A stretch of 64,000 bases of DNA. Source: Pristimantibacillus sp052113225. GTDB taxonomy: Bacteria > Bacillota > Bacilli > Paenibacillales > Paenibacillaceae. Position 1 is the first letter of the stretch; each line of letters opens with the position of its first letter. Shown here piece after piece: positions 1-7,711 of the stretch. The position numbers and the translations under genes were made by a program. Location: positions 62,001-126,000 of the forward strand of contig NZ_JBFRCT010000011.1 in the NCBI RefSeq assembly GCF_052113225.1, given 5' to 3'. The notes beneath the pieces were generated by a model. That model saw only the letters and a program-made list of their open reading frames with translations, searched no databases and was not told the origin of the DNA.

Positions 1-60
1 CGCAATTTTTTTACCCAAGCTTCCCGTCTGCCGGACATTGTTGTTACGTACCTTACTCAT
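1..60 (-). CDS. 5' end of an unidentified gene, cut by the window edge
   Basis: An ATG at 58-60 opens a reading frame that stays open for 20 codons to the left edge of the window. The visible N-terminus is MSKVRNNNVRQTGSLGKKIA. An AGGAGAG ribosome-binding site lies about 10 bases upstream, and a TATAAT-like hexamer (93-98 on the plus strand) lies further upstream. The basic N-terminus followed by GKKI would fit a protein about to enter a first membrane segment, for example a chemoreceptor or sensor, but too little is present to name it. The gene is inferred from the start signals only. Confidence 0.5.
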   Translation of the reverse strand, partial: MSKVRNNNVRQTGSLGKKIA

Positions 61-530
61 TGTATAGCAACTCTCCTAATCTATTAATCTACTCATTATA
101 GACTACTCGAGAGTCGGAAAAGTTCCGTCTATAAAAAATTCTTAATAATTGGGGGAAGTAGTGCTGGGCGGATGAATGGTAGAGGGGGAAAGGCAGGGCT
201 GCGAGGAAAGGTCATTCTTCCGATCGCTGTTGCAGACGAATTCTTTGAATTTTTTAACGATGTTATCGTTAGAATTCGTCCGCAAAGGCGAACGCTTCGC
301 TTCTCCAGAGTGACCTTTACTCTCCGCCCCTTCTTACCCCCGCACCCCCATCCGCCAGCACTTGTGGGTGGACAGAAAGAAGTAGGTCATCGCGTGGGCT
401 CATGCCCACTGATGATCCAGATCCATAGTACTGCAGCTTTAAGGTCCCTAAGGGACCTTAAAGCCAAATCTGGATTATTTTGTAACAGGTAGTCCTACTA
501 CCGCCTACTTATGACTTACAGAGACTAAAC
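61..530. other. Intergenic region with nested palindromes
   Basis: No convincing gene lies between the left-edge gene and the terminator at 531. The stretch holds a short hairpin at 394-409 (GTGGGC/GCCCAC), an AACGAT/ATCGTT hairpin near 261-275, and a nested palindrome at 415-475. The inner part of the last (436-464) is a perfect inverted repeat with 14-bp arms and a one-base centre, and its outer part is ATCCAGAT/ATCTGGAT. A plus-strand frame at 172-492 has no family resemblance and is not called. Confidence 0.6.
415..475. repeat. Nested inverted repeat with AAGGTCCCT/AGGGACCTT core
   Basis: The inner arms are 436-449 and 451-464 (GCTTTAAGGTCCCT and its exact complement) around a single A. 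The outer arms are 415-422 and 468-475 (ATCCAGAT/ATCTGGAT). No T-tract follows on either strand, so it does not read as an ordinary terminator. The core motif recurs imperfectly at 40969-40991 and 41034-41052. Confidence 0.75.
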
Positions 531-575
531 AAAAAGCCCCGGCTTAGCGAATTATCGCTAAGCCGGGGCTTTTTA
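531..575. terminator. Bidirectional Rho-independent terminator
   Basis: There is a 15-bp perfect stem (536-550 with 555-569) around an ATTA loop. It is flanked by an A-tract on one side and a T-tract on the other, so it can stop transcription from either strand. It sits 8 bases beyond the stop codon of the SLH protein gene at 583-5013 and is its natural terminator. Confidence 0.93.
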
Positions 576-582
576 GTAAGAG

Positions 583-3500
583 TTAGTCTAACAGATCTAC
601 GTACTCGAGCAAGCGTTTGATCATCACGACCGCTTCGGCGCGAGTCGCGTTTTTGGTTGGGCCGAAGGTGGTTGCGGTCTGGCCGGTGATAACGCCGATG
701 TATACGGCTTTGGCCAGATCGGTTTTTGCCCAGGATGCAACCTTGGTGCGGTCGCTGAATTTCGACAAATACGACGATTCGGACGACGGCAGAGAAATGG
801 TCACCGCTGCTGCTTTTGCCGCACGGGACATCATTACCGCCATCTCTTGACGGGTAATTGGGCTGTTTGGCTTAAAGGTACCATCGGTATTACCGGTTAC
901 GATTCCCGCCTTGGACGCTGCGCCGATGTAAGCAGCCGTCACCGTCCCTGCTGTTACGTCCTTATACTTCGCCGCGTCGCTCCGGCTGCCGGACAGTCCT
1001 AGTCCACGCACGATGTAAGAAGCGAACTCCGCCCGAGTAATCGAGCTTTGCGGATCAAACTTTGTTGTTGATCCTGATCTGCCTTCGATAATGAATTTGT
1101 TCGCCATCATTTTAATGGTGGAACCGGCCCAATGCGAGCCGATATCGGTAAACTTCGATGCCCCGCTCACCAGAGCGTACGAGCTATTGCCTTTCCGTTT
1201 GAACGACACCTTATTCGTACCATTTTCCGTCGAGAAGGTTGTAGGCACGTAAGACAGCTTGCCGGTCTGCGGATCAAGCCATACTACCGCGCTGTTTGTT
1301 GCATTCACGGAAGTAAGTGCCTCAAAGCTCCGTTTTACATATCCCCCAAATTCCGACAACGCCTTCTCCGTCGTACCGTTCACAACGGATGTCTCGAACG
1401 TAATCGGCGTCGAGAGCAAGGATGCTCCTGCTTTGCTGATTGCTGAAGTCAAACCGCTGGTATTAGAGTTACTGCCTTTTTCAATCTTGATCAAAAGATT
1501 GCCTGTTGTATAACTCGATCCAATGAGTGAAGCCATGCTCTTAAAAGCAAGAGCGCTCAGCGGAATCTCGTACGAGCTTGTTCCATACTGTACAACAAAG
1601 GATGCTCCGGTACTGGACCGGTATGCACTTTCTAGTGCAGTCAATGGGACAGCAACAATTGCTGCCCGCTCTGAGCTTGGAACTTCAAAAACAACGCGAG
1701 CATTGTTAATTCCCGCTCCTTTGGCCGCAGTATAAGCTGTCGACAGCTTATCGGACTGAATCGTATACCGGGTTGTTGAATAGCCGGCAGGTGAGATATC
1801 CGAGGTCTGTGTCGCCATTGATGTTGTCAGTCCAATACCGCCGCCGTCAGCTTCTTCATAACCGCCTGGCATGGAGTCGATAAGTGTCGTTTGATTAGCA
1901 ACTGTCACATTCGTAAAGCTGTTGATAATCGTTCCGTCAGACGTACGCAGGCTGCTCGAAGAAGTCGCATAATACGTAATCGTAACCGCATCGCCAACAC
2001 TTGGAGCTTTGGCAAGGGTCAGGACAACCGTATTGCCGCTAACCGTAACGTTTGTAGCAGGATCCGCTCCGTTATTTACCTTTACCGAGAAGTAGGCTGA
2101 TGAAGGTACATAAGAGGAACTGAGCGTTTTCCAGAAGGACAGAGTTAGCTTGGTTCCTTTCGCAACCGCTCCGTATAAACCGTTATCCGTAGATGACCCG
2201 GTTCCAACAGACGCCGTTACATTGCTGAAAGCTGCCGCCTCATTACCTGCTAAGTCAGCTAAAGCTGTGTACAACTTCGAATAGGATACTTTAACCGTAG
2301 ACCCCGATGGAATTTCCGGACTTACGGTCAGGAGTACCTGAGCACCGGTTATTGAAACCTGCGTCACGTTACGCTGTGAGTTATTCACAATAACACTATA
2401 CTGACCTGTTGATGGCTTTCTGTAGGAATCCAACGTTTTATTGTAAGTAATAATGATGGAAGATCCATAAGCTTCAATAGACTGAAAAGTTGGAGCAGCT
2501 GTATCAACCGTACTAGTCAGTGAATAGCTGCTGAAGTTGTCTACTTTATTCCCTGCTGCATCCTGCACCGGATAAGAACCGGCCGTATAAGATACTCTCA
2601 CATTAGAACTCGAGTCAATCGATGCATTAACAGCGATAATCACTTTGTTACCTGAACTGTATACAGAAGTTGGTGTGTAATAACTGCCCCCAACGTAGAC
2701 ACTGAACTGCGAATAGGCGTAGCTGCTAAGCGTAGCCAGATTTTCCGAAAAGATCAGGGTTACAATACCACCTGCAGCCGTACCACCGGTCAAATAAGGC
2801 TTAGTTGCATCCACTGCGGTTGTAACCGTCTGCGAAGATAGACTCAAAGCCTGATTGCCTGAGAGGTCACGAATGCCTAGAGTCGCTAACGATGGCTTCG
2901 TGTAGGACAGCTTCACCTGCTGGCCGTCAACAATGGTGCTGGACACGGTTAACGTAACCTTAGAGCCAGATACCGATATCCCATTAACTGAGCGGTAAGC
3001 CCCATCTACTGTAATATAAAAGCTTCCTGCCGTAGGAATCGAATTCTCCATAAGGGCTTCATTATAGGTCATGACAATGGTAGTTCCATTGGCTTCAAGC
3101 TTCGAAATCGTCGGAGCAGCTGTATCGCCGCCAAGCGTCTTGAATGTCCATTGATACTCGTTCTGAATCCCGTTAAAAGCGTTACCCGCCAGATCAATTA
3201 CAGCATCCGGATCGATAACCGTATAATACACAACATTTGCCTGCAGCGCTTGGTTCGGCGAGATGATCAGCTTCTTATTATTTAGCGGATCAACACTAAC
3301 CGATGTTCCAATCTGCTGAGGACTGCAAGCACCACTTGTGCTGCTCACACATTGAAGGGTAATCTGCCCGCTGCCAGGCTGAACAGCTTCACTGAAGGTA
3401 GCCGATAACGTCGCATTCGGATCAACCGAAATAGCATTATTAGCAGGAGAAGTTGCGGCCAAGGTCGGCTTCACATTATCCTGCGTAACTGTGTATCTCC

Positions 3501-5013
3501 AGCTTGATGAGCTTGTTAATCCGTCAAAATACAATCCTACCCCGTCTTTAAAAGCACGGCTGCCGACTGTCACATAATAAGCCGTATTATTAACAAAAGC
3601 TTTAGCGGATTCACCGCCATAGCTGCTTGTCGCATCAATCGTAATCGTATCTGTCCCACCGCCGGACACCCGGCCTGATGTAACGGGTATGGAACGGAAC
3701 AAGGTGCCGCTTGTAACGGTGCGAATCTCAATCGTTCCGCTGTCTTGGAATACAGGTTCTGTGAACGTTAATACAAGCTTGCCCGTTGTTGCCGTCAGAA
3801 TTCCGCCTGCTAATGGCGAAAGAGTCTTAAGTGCAGGTTTTGTCGTATCATTGCCATACCCGGTTGTAAAACTCCATGCCGAAGCATTCGAAATACCTGG
3901 GAACAAATAATTATTACCGGAATCCGTCTCAATGAACGCTCCAGCGTCTACTAAGACATAGTAAGAGGTATTGGCACTAAATCTCGGGCTGGAAGGCAGC
4001 GTAATTGTTGCCGTAGCTCCTGTAAGCACGACTTGAGAGGAGCTTGTTTTGATTTTGGCAAAAGTCGTATTGGTCTTGAACTCTTTAATCTCAATATATT
4101 TCTCGTTACCTGCCATCACATTATGGTCGAAGGTCATGGTCAACTTATCCGTCAACACAGCTACAGAAGTGGCGTTATCAGCCGGTGTAATGGAAACGAT
4201 ATTAAGTGGGGCCACATCCGTATGGAAGCTCCAGCTTACGTAGGATGCTCCTCCCGTCTCTAGCGCATTGCCGGCACCATCCTGAAAAGCTGTTCGAGGA
4301 ATCGTAACTGTGTAATCGACATTCGAATCAAGCGGAGCAGCTGGCGTGATCGTAATCGTATTCGTACCGCTGCCTTGCACCATGCTTGAGGTTACGGGAA
4401 TATTTTTGGTATCCGCGATACTGCTTAACGTCACATTACCGCTTACCGCGTAGACCGGCTCGCTGAATTGAAGAATAACCTTACTGTTTACAGGCACTTG
4501 TGTCGCACCTGAATCCGGTGACTTCACCGTAATAGAAGGAGCTGTTGTATCCACAACCGCTGCAGTCCTAAAATTCCAGGCAGCTGCACTGGATATTCCC
4601 GCGTAATAAGCACCGTTAGACACATTGGCGAAAGCACCGTAATCAATCAGCACATAATAATCCGTATTTACATTCAGATTGGCATCCGGATTAATGGTAA
4701 CCATTCTGCTTGTCGCATCGAGTCTGATTTTGCCGGAGTTCATTGGAATACTTTCGACAATATCACTCGTGTTATAGTTATAAATCGTAATGGTGGCTGA
4801 ATCAGCCCCCCTTGTCACAGCTTCATCGAACGTTAGTGTCAAATCGCTCGTAGGCGTTATCCCTGTTGCGTTATCCGCTGGGCTCATGCCTACAACGACA
4901 GGTCCACTTGAGGCAGCATGAACGGTAGTCGTATCCCCCGCCCATCCAGAGAAGCCTATTTGAAGCATCAATAATACAGCGATCATAAAACTAATTCGGC
5001 TATGTACCTTCAT
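583..5013 (-). CDS. Secreted SLH-domain protein with tandem Ig-like (Big_5/SwmB-type) domains
   Basis: A 1476-residue predicted surface protein. A signal peptide spans about residues 1-33 (hydrophobic core, then AS-rich cleavage region). Residues ~37-630 hold about five repeats of the kind that start 'P.D.AT.V.....L.ltF.e.V' and end 'WsF.T', resembling bacterial Ig-like Big_5 domains. Residues ~635-1045 hold about four repeats with 'tityne.L' and 'V.vsYt' strings resembling SwmB. A mixed linker follows. Three SLH motifs close the protein (~1290-1476), with TRAE, TRQE and TRAE signatures. SLH domains bind pyruvylated secondary wall polymer, so the protein should sit on the cell wall, probably as an adhesin or S-layer-associated protein. 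The ATG start is preceded by GGGGAGTGAT. A weak sigma-A-like promoter (TTGCCG, 18 bases, TATTTA) lies at 5035-5064. The function beyond wall attachment is unknown. Confidence 0.9.
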   Translation of the reverse strand: MKVHSRISFMIAVLLMLQIGFSGWAGDTTTVHAASSGPVVVGMSPADNATGITPTSDLTLTFDEAVTRGADSATITIYNYNTSDIVESIPMNSGKIRLDATSRMVTINPDANLNVNTDYYVLIDYGAFANVSNGAYYAGISSAAAWNFRTAAVVDTTAPSITVKSPDSGATQVPVNSKVILQFSEPVYAVSGNVTLSSIADTKNIPVTSSMVQGSGTNTITITPAAPLDSNVDYTVTIPRTAFQDGAGNALETGGASYVSWSFHTDVAPLNIVSITPADNATSVAVLTDKLTMTFDHNVMAGNEKYIEIKEFKTNTTFAKIKTSSSQVVLTGATATITLPSSPRFSANTSYYVLVDAGAFIETDSGNNYLFPGISNASAWSFTTGYGNDTTKPALKTLSPLAGGILTATTGKLVLTFTEPVFQDSGTIEIRTVTSGTLFRSIPVTSGRVSGGGTDTITIDATSSYGGESAKAFVNNTAYYVTVGSRAFKDGVGLYFDGLTSSSSWRYTVTQDNVKPTLAATSPANNAISVDPNATLSATFSEAVQPGSGQITLQCVSSTSGACSPQQIGTSVSVDPLNNKKLIISPNQALQANVVYYTVIDPDAVIDLAGNAFNGIQNEYQWTFKTLGGDTAAPTISKLEANGTTIVMTYNEALMENSIPTAGSFYITVDGAYRSVNGISVSGSKVTLTVSSTIVDGQQVKLSYTKPSLATLGIRDLSGNQALSLSSQTVTTAVDATKPYLTGGTAAGGIVTLIFSENLATLSSYAYSQFSVYVGGSYYTPTSVYSSGNKVIIAVNASIDSSSNVRVSYTAGSYPVQDAAGNKVDNFSSYSLTSTVDTAAPTFQSIEAYGSSIIITYNKTLDSYRKPSTGQYSVIVNNSQRNVTQVSITGAQVLLTVSPEIPSGSTVKVSYSKLYTALADLAGNEAAAFSNVTASVGTGSSTDNGLYGAVAKGTKLTLSFWKTLSSSYVPSSAYFSVKVNNGADPATNVTVSGNTVVLTLAKAPSVGDAVTITYYATSSSSLRTSDGTIINSFTNVTVANQTTLIDSMPGGYEEADGGGIGLTTSMATQTSDISPAGYSTTRYTIQSDKLSTAYTAAKGAGINNARVVFEVPSSERAAIVAVPLTALESAYRSSTGASFVVQYGTSSYEIPLSALAFKSMASLIGSSYTTGNLLIKIEKGSNSNTSGLTSAISKAGASLLSTPITFETSVVNGTTEKALSEFGGYVKRSFEALTSVNATNSAVVWLDPQTGKLSYVPTTFSTENGTNKVSFKRKGNSSYALVSGASKFTDIGSHWAGSTIKMMANKFIIEGRSGSTTKFDPQSSITRAEFASYIVRGLGLSGSRSDAAKYKDVTAGTVTAAYIGAASKAGIVTGNTDGTFKPNSPITRQEMAVMMSRAAKAAAVTISLPSSESSYLSKFSDRTKVASWAKTDLAKAVYIGVITGQTATTFGPTKNATRAEAVVMIKRLLEYVDLLD

Positions 5014-5034
5014 TCCTCACAATCACTCCCCAGC

Positions 5035-5064
5035 TAAATACACTCGTACCCTATTTGTCGGCAA
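5035..5064 (-). promoter_or_regulatory. Possible sigma-A promoter of the 583-5013 gene
   Basis: TTGCCG (5059-5064) and TATTTA (5035-5040) on the minus strand are separated by 18 bases, about 22 bases upstream of the start codon. Each hexamer matches consensus at four of six positions, so support is modest. Confidence 0.35.
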
Positions 5065-5135
5065 ATCGACTTGAAAAATTTAGGCTAACTAGGTATTAGT
5101 CGAAGTTCGATGCCAAAAGGTTGCAGAAGAAAACA

Positions 5136-5168
5136 ACAAAAAAGCCCCGAATTAAAAATTCAGGGCTT
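5136..5168 (-). terminator. metK terminator
   Basis: On the minus strand an AAGCCC...GGGCTT stem with an inner GAATT/AATTC pairing (5142-5168) is followed by a run of T. It lies 20 bases after the metK stop codon. Confidence 0.9.
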
Positions 5169-5187
5169 TCTATATCTTGTTTATAAA

Positions 5188-6390
5188 TTAAGCAAGTGCG
5201 TCTGCTTTAAGCTTCTCTGCTTTGTCTACGCGCTCCCAAGGAAGATCCACATCTGTACGGCCGAAGTGACCATAAGCAGCTGTTTGAGCGTAGATTGGAC
5301 GGCGAAGGTCCAGCATTTTGATAATGCCAGCAGGACGAAGATCAAAGTTGTTTTTAACGACTTCAACCAGAACTTCTTCCGATACTTTGCCAGTGCCATA
5401 AGTGTCAACGTTGATCGATACAGGCTGTGCTACACCAATCGCGTAAGCCAATTGGATTTCACATTTGTCAGCCAGACCTGCAGCTACGATGTTTTTCGCT
5501 ACATAGCGAGCTGCATAAGCTGCGGAACGGTCAACCTTCGTTGGATCTTTACCGGAGAATGCGCCGCCGCCATGACGAGCATAACCGCCGTAAGTATCAA
5601 CGATGATTTTGCGGCCAGTAAGACCAGCGTCACCTTGAGGACCGCCGATTACGAAACGGCCAGTAGGGTTGATGAAGTATTTCGTTTGCTCATCCAGCCA
5701 CTCAACAGGAACAACTGGTTTGATAACATGCTCAAGAATGTCCGCTTGGATTTGCTCCAGGGAAATTTCTTCTGCGTGTTGAGTCGATACGACAATCGTG
5801 TCTACGCGAACTGGTTTGCCATCCACGTACTCGATTGTAACTTGCGTTTTACCGTCCGGACGCAGGTAGCCCAACGTGTCGTTCTTACGAACTTCGGACA
5901 GGCGGCGAGCAATACGATGCGACAATGCGATTGGCAAAGGCATCAGCTCAGGAGTTTCGTTCGTTGCAAAACCAAACATCAGACCTTGGTCACCAGCACC
6001 GATGTCTTCGTTTTCTTTTTGAACGTCTTTTCCATCGCGGCTTTCAAGCGCAGCGTTAACCCCTTGCGCGATATCCGCGGATTGTTCATTAAGCGATGTA
6101 AGCACAGCACAAGTGCTGGAGTCAAAACCGTATTTTGCACGCGTATAACCAATTTCTTTAATTGTACGACGAGCAATTGCGGAAATATCGACATAATCAG
6201 CACGGGAGCTGATTTCTCCAATAACAAGTACAAGACCAGTTGCAACCGAAACTTCGCAAGCTACGCGAGCGTAAGGGTCCGCTTCCAGAAACGCATCCAG
6301 AACAGCATCCGAGATTTGGTCACAAATCTTATCCGGGTGGCCTTCTGTTACTGATTCCGATGTAAACAAGTGACGACCTTTAACAGACAT
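5188..6390 (-). CDS. metK: S-adenosylmethionine synthetase
   Basis: A cytosolic enzyme making S-adenosylmethionine from methionine and ATP. The 400-residue product starts MSVKGRHLFTSESVTEGHPD, the usual N-terminus with the ATP-binding GHPDK motif. It also contains GAGDQG and GGGAFSGKDPTKVDRSAAYAAR, the family signatures for the substrate phosphates. The frame is open for 48 further codons upstream, but those residues are not family-like. The ATG at 6388-6390 has GGAGG at good distance and matches the family length, so it is chosen. A strong promoter (6496-6524) drives a roughly 100-base leader that contains a terminator-like hairpin. No S-box (SAM-I) riboswitch is visible there. Confidence 0.98.
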   Translation of the reverse strand: MSVKGRHLFTSESVTEGHPDKICDQISDAVLDAFLEADPYARVACEVSVATGLVLVIGEISSRADYVDISAIARRTIKEIGYTRAKYGFDSSTCAVLTSLNEQSADIAQGVNAALESRDGKDVQKENEDIGAGDQGLMFGFATNETPELMPLPIALSHRIARRLSEVRKNDTLGYLRPDGKTQVTIEYVDGKPVRVDTIVVSTQHAEEISLEQIQADILEHVIKPVVPVEWLDEQTKYFINPTGRFVIGGPQGDAGLTGRKIIVDTYGGYARHGGGAFSGKDPTKVDRSAAYAARYVAKNIVAAGLADKCEIQLAYAIGVAQPVSINVDTYGTGKVSEEVLVEVVKNNFDLRPAGIIKMLDLRRPIYAQTAAYGHFGRTDVDLPWERVDKAEKLKADALA

Positions 6391-6440
6391 CCGTATCAAC
6401 CTCCTACAGCTAGTATGAAATAAGTGCAGACATTCTACAC

Positions 6441-6472
6441 AAAAAATGAACCTTTCCCCGAAGGAAAAGGTT
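6441..6472 (-). terminator. Terminator-like hairpin in the metK leader (possible attenuator)
   Basis: On the minus strand a 10-bp stem (AACCTTTTCC/GGGAAAGGTT) capped by a TTCG loop spans 6449-6472 and is followed by CATTTTTTG. It lies between the metK promoter and start codon, so full-strength termination here would block metK; control by antitermination is an inference. Confidence 0.7.
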
Positions 6473-6495
6473 GTTAGACAACTCTCTAAAACAGT

Positions 6496-6524
6496 ATAAT
6501 ACCGAAAATGTCGCTTGGTGTCAA
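6496..6524 (-). promoter_or_regulatory. Sigma-A promoter of metK
   Basis: On the minus strand a perfect TTGACA (6519-6524) and TATTAT (6496-6501) are separated by 17 bases. Expected start of transcription is near 6489, about 100 bases before the metK ATG. Confidence 0.88.
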
Positions 6525-6577
6525 CGATTACCAATATTTGATAAAATTTAAGGGAGTATATTTTTGCTCTTTACTCA

Positions 6578-6640
6578 GCCTAAATTTCATCCGGAAAACG
6601 TATGCTTCGCCTTCTAATAAAGGCTTAAGCTTACGTATAA
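6578..6640 (-). repeat. Imperfect inverted repeat, first copy of a two-copy intergenic element
   Basis: ACGTA-GCTT-CCTT on one side pairs with AAGG-AAGC-TACGT on the other (6598-6636), overlapping the SASP stop codon and followed on the minus strand by TTTTCC. It may act as the SASP terminator. Its flank is clearly similar to 24721-24759: both carry a TAATTTCA/TAAATTTCA block, then AAACGTATGCT and CCTNCTAA. Confidence 0.6.
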
Positions 6641-6900
6641 CCGTTTAGTACTTTTTCCGCTTGAGCAACTAGACGTTGTGTAATGCTGCCGCCGATCGAA
6701 CCAACATCACGGCTTGTGACTTCTCTCCATTGAATATGAGTTCCGCCGCTTACCCCGCCTAGCTCATCGCCAAATTCCGTGTCTGCACCTGTGCTCACTC
6801 CGTGTGAAGCGAACAAGCCCAGCTCAGCAGCAATCTCATACTTCATTTGGTTCAGCGCAGCTTTACAATCTGGGACAATCACTTTATTGGAACGACTCAT
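6631..6900 (-). CDS. Alpha/beta-type small acid-soluble spore protein
   Basis: An 89-residue protein of the family that coats and protects spore DNA. The two family blocks are present: KYEIAAELG (about residues 20-28) and a C-terminal block with VGSIGGSITQRLVAQAE. A GGAGGTG ribosome-binding site lies 9 bases before the ATG. Expression in the forespore under sigma-G would be expected, but I could not fix a clear sigma-G promoter in the 120 bases upstream. The middle region (~35-58) is longer and more acidic than in the shortest family members. Which paralogue it is (sspA, B, C, D or F) cannot be told. Confidence 0.93.
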   Translation of the reverse strand: MSRSNKVIVPDCKAALNQMKYEIAAELGLFASHGVSTGADTEFGDELGGVSGGTHIQWREVTSRDVGSIGGSITQRLVAQAEKVLNGYT

Positions 6901-7021
6901 AATAAGAACACCTCCGTATAAATTAGGAACGTGATTTTATTGTGTGTCCTTCCGAGCAGTTTGAAGCGTATAACCTATTGTCAGTCCGGGCAAAATGTTC
7001 TATAACATCCATTGCCTTCGT

Positions 7022-7519
7022 TTATTGAATAACGTAGCTGCCTCGAACAAGCAGGGTTAAGGACTTCGTATAGCCTGGAGCTGTTGTAACTCCACGTCCC
7101 GCACGCGGGAATAACATATGATGGTTGGCAATGATCGCTTTGCCATTCGTTAAGTCTTTACCATCAGTCAGATCGGCAATGCCATTCGCATCCGTACTAT
7201 AGACAACGGCTTTGCCTGCACGTACAACGACCTCTGTGCCTTCATTAGCAATGAGGACTTTACCAGCAGGTACGGCCACAACTTCCAACTTGGCGCTTGT
7301 ACCACCTGTCTCAGGCTGTGTTGTTCCTCCACCTGTGCCAGAACCTGCTTTCGCAATTTGTTCATCTACATAGCTCTTCGTTACCACCGGGTCGTCTACA
7401 GAGCCGGGTACCGTTGCATTTGATTCCGCCTCAAGGGTTGTCGGCCAGTTCACCCCAGCAATAAGGCCTGCTCCTACTAGAACAACTGCCAACACAATCC
7501 GTAGTGCATACTTCTTCAA
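7022..7519 (-). CDS. Small exported protein of unknown function
   Basis: A 165-residue protein beginning with a signal peptide or membrane anchor (~5-24). It continues with a short VTKSYVDEQI segment that could form a coil (~46-57), a Gly/Thr linker (~58-75), and a compact C-terminal region rich in beta strands and charged turns (~76-165). The start is TTG, chosen because AAAGGAG lies about 10 bases upstream and the signal peptide follows at once. I do not recognise the family with certainty. It stands between a spore protein gene and larger secreted proteins, so an envelope or spore-surface role is possible but unproven. Confidence 0.75.
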   Translation of the reverse strand: MKKYALRIVLAVVLVGAGLIAGVNWPTTLEAESNATVPGSVDDPVVTKSYVDEQIAKAGSGTGGGTTQPETGGTSAKLEVVAVPAGKVLIANEGTEVVVRAGKAVVYSTDANGIADLTDGKDLTNGKAIIANHHMLFPRAGRGVTTAPGYTKSLTLLVRGSYVIQ

Positions 7520-7646
7520 TTTCGACTAACTCCTTTCTTAAATTCTAAGAATTTATAAGTTTCAACTTATATAATCGCTTAGAATTTTTCGGAATGAAAC
7601 GCGCCACGCCACCGAAGATGGCAATAACCGTTTCACCTTACGCAAA

Positions 7647-7681
7647 CAAATCTAGTATCTCTTAATAAGATACTAGATTTG
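7647..7681 (-). terminator. Terminator-like hairpin after the 7712-9802 gene
   Basis: A perfect 14-bp inverted repeat (7647-7660 with 7668-7681) with a 7-base loop, 30 bases past the stop codon. The following sequence on the minus strand is TTTGCG rather than a long T-tract, so termination may be partial. Confidence 0.65.
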
Positions 7682-7711
7682 GATGGGATTAACCAGTTAT
7701 TTCTGTACTAT

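Noticed and set aside
172..492. A 106-codon plus-strand frame in the left intergenic region
   Set aside because: It has no clear ribosome-binding site, runs through palindromic sequence, and its product is unlike any family I know.
5110..6354. A 414-codon open frame on the plus strand opposite metK
   Set aside because: metK on the minus strand is unmistakable and fills the same region. The plus-strand product is Cys/Phe/Asn-rich without any domain, as expected of an antisense shadow.
6391..6490. SAM-I riboswitch in the metK leader
   Set aside because: I looked for the conserved S-box core and long multi-stem fold; the leader is only ~100 bases and holds a single terminator-like hairpin.
7668..7681. 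The 14-bp inverted repeat at 7647-7681 as the terminal repeat of a mobile element
   Set aside because: The arms are adjacent with a 7-base loop, no transposase lies nearby, and the position after a stop codon fits a terminator.
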